Below, piece after piece: positions 24,909 through 33,881 of a DNA stretch of 64,000 nucleotides. A program made the position numbers and the translations under genes. The DNA lies in NCBI RefSeq assembly GCF_012103215.1, contig NZ_JAAVNE010000017.1, positions 41,244 to 105,243 of the forward strand, given 5' to 3'. How positions within the stretch are numbered: the first letter of the stretch is position 1; every line of letters begins with the position of its first letter. The notes under the pieces are model-generated. The model was not told the DNA's origin, ran no database searches, and saw only the letters and a list, made by a program, of their open reading frames with translations. The DNA is from Falsiroseomonas selenitidurans. GTDB lineage: Bacteria > Pseudomonadota > Alphaproteobacteria > Acetobacterales > Acetobacteraceae.

Positions 24909-25474
24909 TGTCCGGTACCCCACGCCTCAGCAACCAGGCGGCGTCCGCCGCCACCGCGCCGATCGCCACGCCGGTCGTGCTGGTCGAGCTCGACTTCGCC
25001 ACCGGCCCCTTTCGCGTCTGGACCGGGCTCGGCCCGCTCGATTGGGCCGGGAAGGTGTTCGAGGGCGCCGGCAGCATCGGCGCCATCTCGGATGTCGAGG
25101 AGACGGTGGAACTGCGTGCCGTCCGGCTCACCCTCGCCCTGTCGCCGGTGCCCCAGGAGGTGGTGGATATCGCGCTGGCCGAGCGCAGCTATCGCCTGCG
25201 GCCGGTCACGCTGTGGGGCGCGCTGCTGGACGCCCAAGGCGCCTTCGTCGCGGACCCGTTTCCGCTCTGGGCCGGGCTGATGGACACAATGGAGGTGACG
25301 GACGGCGCGGAGCCTTCCGTGGCGCTGGCCTGCGAGAGCCGGCTGGTCGACCTCGAACGAGCCGAGGTCCGCCGCTACACGGACGCCGACCAGCAGGCGG
25401 AATACCCCGGCGATCGGTTCTTTGAGTTCGTGCCCGCCCTGCAGGAGGCGGAGATCCGGCTGCCGAACCAGTGA
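24908..25474 (+). CDS. tail-tip hub component (DUF2163-like)
   Basis: A 188-residue protein beginning MSGTPRLSNQAASAATAPIA. The core PVVLVELDFATGPFRVWTG, then GAGSIGAISDVEETVELRAV and LMDTMEVTDG, resembles the N-terminal part of DUF2163-type hub proteins of rhodobacterial phages and gene transfer agents. The start overlaps the upstream stop; a GTG lies one codon earlier. The stop overlaps the peptidase gene start. The call is by pattern and gene order. Confidence 0.6.
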   Translation: MSGTPRLSNQAASAATAPIATPVVLVELDFATGPFRVWTGLGPLDWAGKVFEGAGSIGAISDVEETVELRAVRLTLALSPVPQEVVDIALAERSYRLRPVTLWGALLDAQGAFVADPFPLWAGLMDTMEVTDGAEPSVALACESRLVDLERAEVRRYTDADQQAEYPGDRFFEFVPALQEAEIRLPNQ

Positions 25475-25839
25475 GGGGCCCGCCCGCGGGTCGGCTGCCC
25501 GACTGGCCGGAACGGCTGGCGGCGCTGATCACGGCTGTGGAGCATCGGCCTTTCGACGCAGCACGCTGGAACTGCGGGCGCTTCGCCATGGCGGCGGTGG
25601 TCGCCTGCACGGGCCAGCGGCCGGCGTGGCAGCACCGACCCACGCTCCCCGCGATGGCGGACACCGCAGGCTTCTCGCGCGTGCCGGTGCCCTTCGCCCG
25701 CGCCGGCGACGTCGTGCTGGCCACCGACCCGGATCGCCTCGGCGTGGTCCTGGATGCCGGTCGCGCCGCCTTCGTTGGTCCCGCGGGCCTGCTCCGTCTT
25801 CCCATCACTGCCTGCGCCATTGCCTGGAGGGTTGGCTGA
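25471..25839 (+). CDS. NlpC/P60-like tail peptidase (DUF6950-type)
   Basis: A 122-residue protein starting at GTG 25471, overlapping the previous stop. AARWNCGRFAMAAVVAC supplies the probable catalytic cysteine in the N-terminal helix, as in NlpC/P60 folds. The expected His is replaced by a less clear region around RLGVVLDAGRAAFVG. In lambda-like phages (gpK) this enzyme locally degrades peptidoglycan during injection. The missing obvious His lowers confidence in activity. Confidence 0.65.
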   Translation: MRGPPAGRLPDWPERLAALITAVEHRPFDAARWNCGRFAMAAVVACTGQRPAWQHRPTLPAMADTAGFSRVPVPFARAGDVVLATDPDRLGVVLDAGRAAFVGPAGLLRLPITACAIAWRVG

Positions 25840-27860
25840 TGCCCGTCGCCATCCCCTTCATCGCTGCCGCGGCAGGGGCCGCCGCCTCGGCTGTCATCGG
25901 TGGTGGTGTCCTAGGCGCCGTGGCGGCCGCCGGTGCCGCCCTGGTCGTCTCGGCCGTCGGTGCCGCGGTGTTCCGCCCCAAGTCGCCCTCCGCGGCCCGC
26001 AGCGCCAACGTCACGCCAGGAACAGACACCGGGCCGGGCTCGGGCTTCGATCCCCGCACGCCCGGCGCCGGCCGCACCCAATCCTTCCGCCAGCCGATCA
26101 CCGAGCACCAGATCGTCTTCGGGCGCTGCCGCACCTCCGGCCCCGTGGTGTTCCTGCATTCCGCCACCGATGACGAGGGCCGCGCCGACGGCTTCCTGCA
26201 TGTCGTCGTGGTGCTGGCGGCGCATCGCGTGCGCGCCATCGGCGAGGTGTTCCTCAACGGCACCGCCTCCACCGACGCGAAGTTCGCCGGCCTCCTGCGC
26301 ATCGACCGGGCGCTGGGCGATCCCGGCCAGGCCGCCAACGCCAACCTCGTCGCCGACACCGGCGGCCAGTGGACCGCGGCGCATCGTGGCCAGGGGCGGG
26401 CCTATCTCGCCGTGCGCCTCAAGCTGCGGCCCGAGGCCTTCCCTTCCGGCGCGCCCAGCCTGTCCGCCATCATCGAGGGGGCGGACACCATCCTCGACCC
26501 GCGTACCGGCGCCACCGGCTGGTCCGACAATCCGGCGCTGTGCCTGGCCTGGTACCTGACCTCGCCCTTTGGCTGGCGCGCCGCCTGGGCGGATATCGAC
26601 CTACCGGCGCTCATGGCCGCGGCCAACATTTGCGACGAGATCATGGGCCGGCGCGATGGCACCGCCGAGCGGCGCTACACCGTCAACGGCGCCGTCACCC
26701 TGGGCGAGGGCAAGATCACCATCACCCGCAAGCTGGTCGCCGCCATGGCCGGCGCGCTCGTGGTGAGCGGGGGGCGCTTCTACATCCATGCCGGGGCGCC
26801 GGCGCTGCCGGCCGCCACACTCACCTCCGACGATCTGCGCGGCGACGTCACCATCGTGGGCTCGCGCCCGCGTCGGGATCTCTTCAACGGGGTGCGCGCT
26901 GTCTATGTCGAGCCCGCCGCCGCCTGGCAGCCGACCGATGCGCCGCCGCTGCTCGCCAGCAACTACGTCACCGAGGATGGCGGCGAGGCGATCTACCGGG
27001 ACATGGAGTTCCCGCTCACCACCTCGGCGGCGACGGTCCAGCGCCTGATGAAGATCGAGCTGGAGCGCAACCGCCGCCAGCGTGAGGTGGCGATGCAGGC
27101 CAACCTCTCCGCGCTGCGGCTGCGGCCCTGGGATGGGGTGACCGTGGCGCTGGAACGCCTCACGCCGTTCCCGGCCCGCGTGACGGGCTGGGCGCTGGCG
27201 CCGGATGGCGGGGTGAACCTGCAGCTGGCGGAGGAGGATCCCGCCGTCTGGGCCTGGAACCCGGCGACGGACGAACGGGCGACAGGCCAGAACCCCTCGG
27301 TGGTGCTGCCGAACCCAGGCGTGATCGCGGCGCCGGCGACCATCCTGGTGGAGACGCCGCTCGGGACGACCTTTACCGCGATCGCGGTGTCCTGGTCGGC
27401 GGTGGGTTCCGCCTATCTCGCCGGCTACGAAATCGAGTTCCGGCCGGCTTCCGTCGCGGTCTGGCAGGGCTACGCGGGGGGCTTCGGCGCCACGGCCGTG
27501 GCCATCCCCACCGCGGAGCCCACCGCTTTTCGCGTGCGCGCCCAGGCGCGCAGCGGGGCGGTGTCGGGCTGGCGCGAGGCGCTGGTGCCGGCTGCTGCGT
27601 CCGGCCTGGCTGCGACCGGCATCGCCGGTGGCGTGCGGCTGTCGGGCGGCTTTCCGGCCGACGGGGTGCGCCTGCAGGTCTTGGAGGCCAGCAGCGCCAG
27701 CCTCGCCGCGGCGACCAAGCTGGCCAGCGAGCCGACCGCACTGCCCTGGGACCGCACCGGCCTCACCTCGGGCCAGACCCGCTGGTACTGGCTGCGCAGC
27801 GTCGCGGCCGAGGGCAACGTCTCCGCCTTCGTCGGCCCGGTCACCGCCACCGCCCTCTGA
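25839..27860 (+). CDS. host-specificity / tail tip attachment protein (J-like)
   Basis: A 673-residue protein. A hydrophobic glycine/alanine-rich N-terminus (about 1-48, VVSAVGAAVF) is followed by FRQPITEHQIVFGRCRTSGP, the typical opening of gpJ-type tail proteins. Then comes a phage-tail hub domain with FGWRAAWADIDLPALMAAAN. Residues about 495-590 form an FN3-like module (AIAVSWSAVGSAYLAGYEIE), and a second beta domain closes the protein. It would form the tail tip that carries the tailspike. Confidence 0.85.
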   Translation: MPVAIPFIAAAAGAAASAVIGGGVLGAVAAAGAALVVSAVGAAVFRPKSPSAARSANVTPGTDTGPGSGFDPRTPGAGRTQSFRQPITEHQIVFGRCRTSGPVVFLHSATDDEGRADGFLHVVVVLAAHRVRAIGEVFLNGTASTDAKFAGLLRIDRALGDPGQAANANLVADTGGQWTAAHRGQGRAYLAVRLKLRPEAFPSGAPSLSAIIEGADTILDPRTGATGWSDNPALCLAWYLTSPFGWRAAWADIDLPALMAAANICDEIMGRRDGTAERRYTVNGAVTLGEGKITITRKLVAAMAGALVVSGGRFYIHAGAPALPAATLTSDDLRGDVTIVGSRPRRDLFNGVRAVYVEPAAAWQPTDAPPLLASNYVTEDGGEAIYRDMEFPLTTSAATVQRLMKIELERNRRQREVAMQANLSALRLRPWDGVTVALERLTPFPARVTGWALAPDGGVNLQLAEEDPAVWAWNPATDERATGQNPSVVLPNPGVIAAPATILVETPLGTTFTAIAVSWSAVGSAYLAGYEIEFRPASVAVWQGYAGGFGATAVAIPTAEPTAFRVRAQARSGAVSGWREALVPAAASGLAATGIAGGVRLSGGFPADGVRLQVLEASSASLAAATKLASEPTALPWDRTGLTSGQTRWYWLRSVAAEGNVSAFVGPVTATAL

Positions 27861-27872
27861 TCGGAGAACGCC

Positions 27873-29714
27873 ATGCCGGCGCGCATCGACGACCTGCTGG
27901 TCCTCAACGCCAACCTCAATAAAAGCGACTTCGCCAAGTATCTGCGCGACCGCGAGGCGGTGCTGCCGAATGACTTCGGCGGGCTCGGTGATGGCGTGGC
28001 CGATGATCGCACCGCCATCCAGGCGGCCTTCGATCGCGCCGGGGCGGACCAGAAGTTCGCGATGATCCCGCCCGGCACATGGAACGTCTCCGGCACCGTT
28101 TCGCTGCCGGGCGGGGCGCGCGGGCTGATCATGCAGGGGACCATCCGCTACACCGGCACCGCGCCCACCTCCGTGTTGGTGCTGGGCGATGGCGGCACCA
28201 TCCGCAACGCCGAGAAGCTCTACACCGGGCTGAACGTAATCCGCCAAACGCTGTCGGACTGGTCCTCCGAGGCGGACATCGGGATCACCGTGCGCAACGT
28301 CGATGCCTCGCAGATCGAGCTGCGGCGGGTGGAGGGCTTCACCATCGGCATGCGCACGCTCGGCGATGGCCGCGGCGTGGAGGACAGCACCTTCACGCTG
28401 GGGCGCATCGTCAACAACCGCATCGGCCTCGACATCTGGTGCGCAACCGCCACGGCCTGGAACACCTCGATCCGCTACTACGGCGGCCACTTCGCCCAGG
28501 CGACGGGGGTGAATGCTGCGCAGGACCGCTTCGGCGTGCGGTTCGGGAATGAGGCGGGCGCCTACACCAATCACAACCGCCACGTCTTCGACGCGCCGAA
28601 TTTTGAGCTGCGCCAGGCCGGCAGCAACATCGCCATCCCTTTCCTGAACCAGACCTCGGGCTCTGCCATCATCGCCCGCAACATGCGCATGGAGTCCTGC
28701 TCGCCGCTGGCGGCACGGCACACCGCCGGGGCGCAGGATTGCGAGTACGACATAGCCTGGACCAACACCTACCTGGTGGGCATCGACTACACGCCGACGG
28801 CGAACCGCTGCGGCAATGCGGTGATCAACCGGCACCGCGCGCCGGCGTCGCGCTTCCAGCGCTTTCTGGCCGGCGTGCCGAACACCCGCGCGGCGGCGTT
28901 CCGGCAGTCGGCGACCGAGGTTGGCGTGGAGGGGCTGATCACCATCGCCACCTCGACCACCACCGCGACCTTCATGGCGGACCTCTGCTTCAACGGGTTG
29001 ACGGACCTGACGCCGACCGATCGCGCCGTGACGCTGGCGGCGAACCGCGGGCTGGGGTGGATGCTCGACACCTCCCAGGCGAAGGAGTTCGCGCTGGCGC
29101 ATTGGCTAACGAGCGGCGCTTCGGGCGGCCGTCTGTTCGTGCGGGTGTTCGATGGCGCAGGAAACGTGCGCGAGGACATCGCGGGCGACGTGCTGGCCTC
29201 GATCACCACCATGCAGTGGAACGGGCCGGCGAAGGGCTGGAATGCCGGCGCGCCGATGGATGATGCGAACTTCAATCGCCGGCAGACGATCCGCGTCGGC
29301 GAAGCGGTGGCCTATGCGCAGGTTGGCGTGATCGGCTTCGACGGACCAATCGACCTGCAATCGCTCCGGCTGTACGGGCTGCCGGAGGCGGCGCCCGCGG
29401 TGCTGAACGGCACGCCGTTGCTGACGGGGGCGCTGTTCGGCTCGGGGCGGCGCGACTTTGCGGCCGAGGTGTCCTGGGATCTGCCCAGCCTGGCGCCGGG
29501 GGCGACGGCGTTGCTCGACGTCACGGTGAACGGGGCACGTGCGGGCGACCTGGCAACAGCATCGCTGGTGTCGTCGACGCGCTTCATCGAGCTCGATGCG
29601 GCGGTGTGGTCGAACAACACGGTGCGCGTCATGGCGCGGAACATCTCCGCGGCGACGTTCGACCTGGCGGCGGCGACGCTGTCGGTGGGGGTGGTGAAGC
29701 GGCGGGTTCCGTGA
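27873..29714 (+). CDS. tailspike with pectate-lyase-like beta-helix
   Basis: A 613-residue protein. The signature FGGLGDGVADDRTAIQAAF (about 35-53) is the Pectate_lyase_3 / beta-helix entry motif of phage tailspikes and depolymerases. A long right-handed beta-helix is suggested by repeated hydrophobic/polar patterns to about 330. The C-terminal about 250 residues form a separate receptor-binding or trimerisation part. It probably binds or cuts host surface polysaccharide; the active site cannot be assigned by eye. It is the last gene of the tail operon. Confidence 0.8.
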   Translation: MPARIDDLLVLNANLNKSDFAKYLRDREAVLPNDFGGLGDGVADDRTAIQAAFDRAGADQKFAMIPPGTWNVSGTVSLPGGARGLIMQGTIRYTGTAPTSVLVLGDGGTIRNAEKLYTGLNVIRQTLSDWSSEADIGITVRNVDASQIELRRVEGFTIGMRTLGDGRGVEDSTFTLGRIVNNRIGLDIWCATATAWNTSIRYYGGHFAQATGVNAAQDRFGVRFGNEAGAYTNHNRHVFDAPNFELRQAGSNIAIPFLNQTSGSAIIARNMRMESCSPLAARHTAGAQDCEYDIAWTNTYLVGIDYTPTANRCGNAVINRHRAPASRFQRFLAGVPNTRAAAFRQSATEVGVEGLITIATSTTTATFMADLCFNGLTDLTPTDRAVTLAANRGLGWMLDTSQAKEFALAHWLTSGASGGRLFVRVFDGAGNVREDIAGDVLASITTMQWNGPAKGWNAGAPMDDANFNRRQTIRVGEAVAYAQVGVIGFDGPIDLQSLRLYGLPEAAPAVLNGTPLLTGALFGSGRRDFAAEVSWDLPSLAPGATALLDVTVNGARAGDLATASLVSSTRFIELDAAVWSNNTVRVMARNISAATFDLAAATLSVGVVKRRVP

Positions 29715-29742
29715 CGGCGGTTCGCAATGACCATCCCTACAG

Positions 29743-29777
29743 GGAGGGGGTGCGCCGCCCAACCTCGCACCCCCTCC
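29743..29777 (+). terminator. terminator-type hairpin after the tailspike gene
   Basis: GGAGGGGGTGCG (29743-29754) pairs perfectly over 12 bp with CGCACCCCCTCC (29766-29777) across an 11-nt loop, 28 bp after the tailspike stop. No long T-run follows. It separates the rightward tail operon from the leftward recombinase operon. The remainder to 29964 shows no gene. Confidence 0.6.
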
Positions 29778-29964
29778 GTCTCACCTCCCGGCATACCGGG
29801 CAACATCGGCCGACCCTATGACGGCCGGCCTGGTGGGCTCCAGACGGGTTCGCCGCCATCCCCACCACCGCCCTCGATCTGCCCCTCGTGCAGCGTCTCC
29901 GGCGGTCCCCGCGCTTTCGGGTCCGGGTCCCCATCATCCTCGGGCCATCAATGGCCTGGTGGGA

Positions 29965-30870
29965 TCACGCGGCCACGCTGTCCATTTCCGCGATCTTTTG
30001 GAACTCAGCCAGAAATTCGGGCCGCTGTTGCGCGAGATATCGAACGACGCGCGCATTGCCGAGCAGCCGCGCGAGATAGCCTCGTGCCAGCACGAGATGG
30101 AGGTGGTCGGCTCCATAGGATTGCTCGGCGACCTTCATCTCGCGGTTCAGCTGCCCAGACTCCCTTTCCATCAGAGCCATCTGCTCATGGCTGAGGCCTT
30201 TGACCTGCTTCGGCTTCGCGTCGGGGACCAGCTGTGTCTGCGGCGTGGCAGCCAGCAGGGCCCGGGCGTAGCTCTCGGTGTATCGGTCCATGGCCACCAT
30301 GAGCTCCACCGCCTCGATCTGCCGCATCGGAACCATCTTCTTCAGCACAGCAAAGATATGCTGCGAGACCGACTTATCCTTCAGGATTTCCACGGCTTCC
30401 GGGCAAACGCCGTGCAGCAGCTTTTTCTTGTGGCGCAGTGTGCCGATATCAATGTTAAGGGCGCGGGCGATCCTTTCCTCGGGAACCCTGTCCTCAATCG
30501 CCTTCAGGATCATGCGATGCTCCTGGACGATGGCGAGCCGGTTGATGCGCTTGTTGTACGTGAACGCCTCATCATCCGTCGCAATCAGGCAGACCACGTC
30601 GAGGTCACCGCGCTCCTCCAGCACCGCGACGCGCAGGTGGCCGTCGAGTAGCAGGTAGCGTCCCGGCTTTGATGGATGGCGTGCGACGACAGGCGGCTCG
30701 ATCACACCGACCTCGCGGATCGATGCGGTGATGCGAGCGAATTTCGACGACCGCTTCACCTTCACTGGGACCGAGCGCAGCATCTCGATGTTGGCGATCG
30801 GGATCCTGATGCCAGCGCTCTCGAAAGCCGACCGGACCGGTCCGACGTTGGGATCGTCGGGCATGTTCAA
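29965..30870 (-). CDS. RepB-type partition protein with ParB N-terminal domain
   Basis: A 301-residue protein. The ParB-like N-terminal domain (about 30-110) includes PGRYLLLDGHLRVAVLEERG. A helix-turn-helix region follows (EERIARALNIDIGTLRHKKK). The C-terminus (about 180-301) resembles the plasmid partition RepB C-terminal domain. It is the third gene of a coupled operon; its ATG overlaps the TGA of the ParB gene (ATGA, 30867-30870). No ParA is present, so it may serve recombination or excision control rather than partition. Confidence 0.8.
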   Translation of the reverse strand: MNMPDDPNVGPVRSAFESAGIRIPIANIEMLRSVPVKVKRSSKFARITASIREVGVIEPPVVARHPSKPGRYLLLDGHLRVAVLEERGDLDVVCLIATDDEAFTYNKRINRLAIVQEHRMILKAIEDRVPEERIARALNIDIGTLRHKKKLLHGVCPEAVEILKDKSVSQHIFAVLKKMVPMRQIEAVELMVAMDRYTESYARALLAATPQTQLVPDAKPKQVKGLSHEQMALMERESGQLNREMKVAEQSYGADHLHLVLARGYLARLLGNARVVRYLAQQRPEFLAEFQKIAEMDSVAA

Positions 30871-31757
30871 TCCGCTCCTTTGCTCTGCAGCCGTTCGGCG
30901 AGGCCTCGCGGCAGGGTTTCCAGCTGTTCCGCACGGAGCAGATTGACGAAGCCATCCTCGGAGAACAGCGCACGGAGTGCCTCCGTCACGAAGACCAGCC
31001 GATCCCGTGTCGCTTCCGCCTTCCGGACTATCATGCGCTTCTTATCCGTGTCCTGCTGGTAGGTGCGGACGAGAGCCTCGACTGACAGGGTCCGATGGCG
31101 CTTTGGGTCGTTCGGGTTCAATCCTTTGCCGCGGCGCCGGCGCTGCTCCACGAGGCGCTTCGCGGCGATCAGCCTGTGGCCACGAAGCAGGTTCCGCTCA
31201 TACGCATCCTGCAGGACGTTCTGGGTCTCCTCGTCTTTGGCCATGGCGATGTCGACGGCGATGCTGACGGGAATTTGGCCGCTCTCCACGGCGCGGATCA
31301 GGCGTGTTTCGCCTTTGCCAAGCAGCCGGATCACTCCCTTGACATACTCGCCCGTCAGCCCGGTCTTCCGCGCGATATCCGTCTCGGAATGCCCGCGCTG
31401 TCGCATGCCATCGATATCGTGCAGCAGATCGAGCGCCTGGTGCTGCCGCCGGGCCAAGTTCTCCACGAGGCTCATGACCAGGCAGTCCTCGCTGCCCGCC
31501 TCGACCACGATCGCAGGAATCTCGGCTTGGCCGAGGACACGGAACGCCTCCAACCGACCCTGCCCGCAGACCAGATCGTACTTCACGGTCCCAGCGACCA
31601 CGCGGCGCGCCACCGTGATCGGCCTCTTGAGGCCAATGGCTGCAATGCTCGCAACGATCTCCTGGAACGTCTTCTGGCTTCTGGCTCGCGGGTTGATGAC
31701 CTCGATCAGATCGACCGCGACCGACTGAACCATGGGCGGCTTGGGATCGGCCATCAT
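30867..31757 (-). CDS. ParB/RepB/Spo0J-family protein
   Basis: A 296-residue protein beginning MMADPKPPMVQSVAVDLIEV. It carries NPRARSQKTFQEIVASIAAIG, YDLVCGQGRLEAFRVLG and the ENLARR motif, followed by a KorB-type HTH (SETDIARKTGLTGEYVKGVI). It has the usual ParB layout of N-terminal domain, HTH and C-terminal helix. The start overlaps the recombinase stop as ATGA at 31754-31757. It is coupled between a serine recombinase and a RepB-like protein. Confidence 0.85.
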   Translation of the reverse strand: MMADPKPPMVQSVAVDLIEVINPRARSQKTFQEIVASIAAIGLKRPITVARRVVAGTVKYDLVCGQGRLEAFRVLGQAEIPAIVVEAGSEDCLVMSLVENLARRQHQALDLLHDIDGMRQRGHSETDIARKTGLTGEYVKGVIRLLGKGETRLIRAVESGQIPVSIAVDIAMAKDEETQNVLQDAYERNLLRGHRLIAAKRLVEQRRRRGKGLNPNDPKRHRTLSVEALVRTYQQDTDKKRMIVRKAEATRDRLVFVTEALRALFSEDGFVNLLRAEQLETLPRGLAERLQSKGAD

Positions 31758-33322
31758 CCGACCTCCAGGATATGAGTTCGGGCTGCCAGGTCGAAGAGCG
31801 CATCGAGCCTGTCGAAGCGGTAGGCATCGAGCGATATGCCGTTGCTCTCGCGCAGCCGAAGCCGAGGCAGGTTCATGTCGAGGCGCGGCAGCAGGTAGTA
31901 GTCGAGCGCTTCGCGATTGCCTGGCGCCATCCGAACCGCGACGGTGATATCGGGGGCGATGCCCGCATCCATCCGGACATGCCACCGACGCCCACCGGCC
32001 TCGGTCTCTTGGCAGCGAGCCAGGACAATGGATGTGGTGAACTCCCTGTTGACCGTCAGAAGCTCCGTCGCCGGATTCTGCTCCACCGAGCCGCCGGCAG
32101 CCCGAATGCCTTCCAGTGTCGCCGCGACGACTTTCGGATGCATCGCCCGGAGAAGCCGATTCACCTCGAGGTAGCGATAGTCCCGGTCCGGCGTGAAGCC
32201 GACCAGCTGGTAGGCCCGGATCAGGCTCCCGAAGCGGGCCTGGTAGGCGCTGCTGGATGGCGCATCATCGGTCTCGTCGATGACGAGGCCAGACAGATGC
32301 CCGTGATGCGCGAGGGCGCGACGCAGGACCTCCAGCATCTCATCATCCGAGAGCCGGCGCGAACGCTCCTGGATGATGACCTGGACGGCATCGAACAGCA
32401 GGCGATCGACCACAGCCTCGAAAGCGGCGTCGCGACGCACCCACATATCCCGCCCATTGCGAACCCGCTTGCCGTGCAGCTTGCAGGAGATGCGGTTCCA
32501 GACGTTGTCGCCGACATACTTCTCGTTGATGAGAACCTGGTGGACAGTGCCACGCGTCCAGGGGCGGTCGAGGTCCGTGCGCAGATTGCGGTCGTTCAGG
32601 ATGGCCGCGATTTCTCGCTCCGGCCGGCCATCCTCGACAAAGGTGCGATAGATCCAGCGCACCGTCTCCACCTCCTCCGATGGCCCGGGCACAAGCACCA
32701 CGCGGTCGGTATGAATGCTTTTCTGCTGGCCCCGCGTCAGCACGCCCTTCGACGCGCCAGCTTCGTCGAGCAGCTTTCGCCGCAGGCCGAACCCGGGTGG
32801 TCCCCCTTGCCGGAAGCCCAGCTCGATCAGCCGGCACTGGCCGATGAAGGTCTTGTTGCCGAGGTCTCGGCTGTATTCCCGCGCCATGACCCGTTTGACG
32901 CTCTTGAGGATGTCGGAGCCGACGCTGCCGTCATTCTCGAATTGCTCGGCGCAGTACTCCACCGTGACGCCGGCCCGCTTGCAGACATACTCGTGATAGG
33001 CACTCTCGTCCGCGTCCTGGAAGCGGCCCCAGCGGCTGATGTCGTAGACGAGGATAGTGGTGAAGTCGGCACGCCCCGACCGCACATCATCGAGCAGCCG
33101 CTTCAGCGCATCTCGGCCTGCGATGCTGAGGCCGCTCTTGCCGTGATCTGCGTAAGTCCGGACGATCTCGATGCCGCGCCGCTTGGCGTATTCTCGGATA
33201 GCGTCCGATTGGTTCTCGGTGGAGTAGCGCTGGTGGTCGGTCGACATCCGCACGTATTCCGCGGCGCGGATACCGGCCGCCGCCGCTGGTTTGTCGTCGT
33301 CCACGCCAGGGTCCTGCACCAC
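31754..33322 (-). CDS. large serine recombinase
   Basis: A 522-residue protein. The resolvase catalytic domain has the nucleophile Ser27 in YVRMSTDHQRYSTENQ and the conserved Arg-rich motif YDISRWGRFQD. A recombinase domain (about 190-300, PPGFGLRRKLLDEAG to the INEKYVGDNVW motif) follows, then a long C-terminal part without an obvious zinc-ribbon cysteine cluster. It is the probable integrase/excisionase of the element. It heads the recombinase-ParB-RepB operon and is divergent from a small regulator whose start region holds tandem operators. Confidence 0.9.
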   Translation of the reverse strand: MVQDPGVDDDKPAAAAGIRAAEYVRMSTDHQRYSTENQSDAIREYAKRRGIEIVRTYADHGKSGLSIAGRDALKRLLDDVRSGRADFTTILVYDISRWGRFQDADESAYHEYVCKRAGVTVEYCAEQFENDGSVGSDILKSVKRVMAREYSRDLGNKTFIGQCRLIELGFRQGGPPGFGLRRKLLDEAGASKGVLTRGQQKSIHTDRVVLVPGPSEEVETVRWIYRTFVEDGRPEREIAAILNDRNLRTDLDRPWTRGTVHQVLINEKYVGDNVWNRISCKLHGKRVRNGRDMWVRRDAAFEAVVDRLLFDAVQVIIQERSRRLSDDEMLEVLRRALAHHGHLSGLVIDETDDAPSSSAYQARFGSLIRAYQLVGFTPDRDYRYLEVNRLLRAMHPKVVAATLEGIRAAGGSVEQNPATELLTVNREFTTSIVLARCQETEAGGRRWHVRMDAGIAPDITVAVRMAPGNREALDYYLLPRLDMNLPRLRLRESNGISLDAYRFDRLDALFDLAARTHILEVG

Positions 33323-33450
33323 GCTGCGTCCCTCTCATTGTCCGTCGCTCCGCGTGGGCACCCTGCTGCCCCTGCTGAAAAGCAGAAGCTGCGCGACAGT
33401 TCGGACCGCGTTGCAATTTCGCCCAGAGAATAGCGAGGGCGAATCGTGCT

Positions 33451-33828
33451 GTGCGGACAAAGAAGGGCAATCAGTTGCACTCGAAGGGCAACAAGTTGCC
33501 CTTCTTCGAGAATGCAAAGGACGCGCGCGAGTGCTATGCGCGCGAGATCGGCAACGCGCTGCGAAGCGAGATTGCGGCCACGGGTCGGTCCGCGAAAGAC
33601 ATCATGCGCTGGACGCGGGCGAGCGAGCGCGCGGTGAAGGGATGGATCAGCGGAAGGCGGGGACCGAGTGGTGAACATCTCATCCCGCTGTTGGCATGCT
33701 CCGACGCCGTTTTTGCCGCGGTCCTCAAGGTCACCGGACGGGAGCGGTCATCGCGGGGCAGGCAGGTCGCCGAAGTCAGGCGCCTTCTTGGCGAAGCCGT
33801 GCTTGCGCTTGACGAAGTCGACCGGTGA
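33451..33828 (+). CDS. small HTH-like regulator
   Basis: A protein of up to 125 residues, divergent from the recombinase. The core KDARECYAREIGNALRSEI and DIMRWTRASERAVKGWISGR, then PSGEHLIPLLACS, has a helix-turn-helix-like pattern. The GTG at 33451 opens the frame, but two operator-like palindromes lie within its first 18 codons. The functional start may therefore be TTG 33496, giving LPFFENAKDARE. It probably binds the palindromes and controls the recombinase operon. The family is not recognised with certainty. Confidence 0.6.
   Translation: MRTKKGNQLHSKGNKLPFFENAKDARECYAREIGNALRSEIAATGRSAKDIMRWTRASERAVKGWISGRRGPSGEHLIPLLACSDAVFAAVLKVTGRERSSRGRQVAEVRRLLGEAVLALDEVDR
33465..33504. promoter_or_regulatory. 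tandem operators GGGCAA-N4-TTGC
   Basis: A perfect 10-bp inverted repeat, GAAGGGCAAC-AA-GTTGCCCTTC, spans 33483-33504. A weaker copy, GGGCAATCAGTTGCAC, spans 33465-33480, 21 bp earlier. They sit between the divergent recombinase and regulator genes, or just inside the latter, and are likely sites of a dimeric repressor. Confidence 0.6.
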
Positions 33829-33881
33829 GATGAGGTGGTAGGGGGACGAGCGGGATGCCTGGTCGCCTGGGTCGGAGGTGC

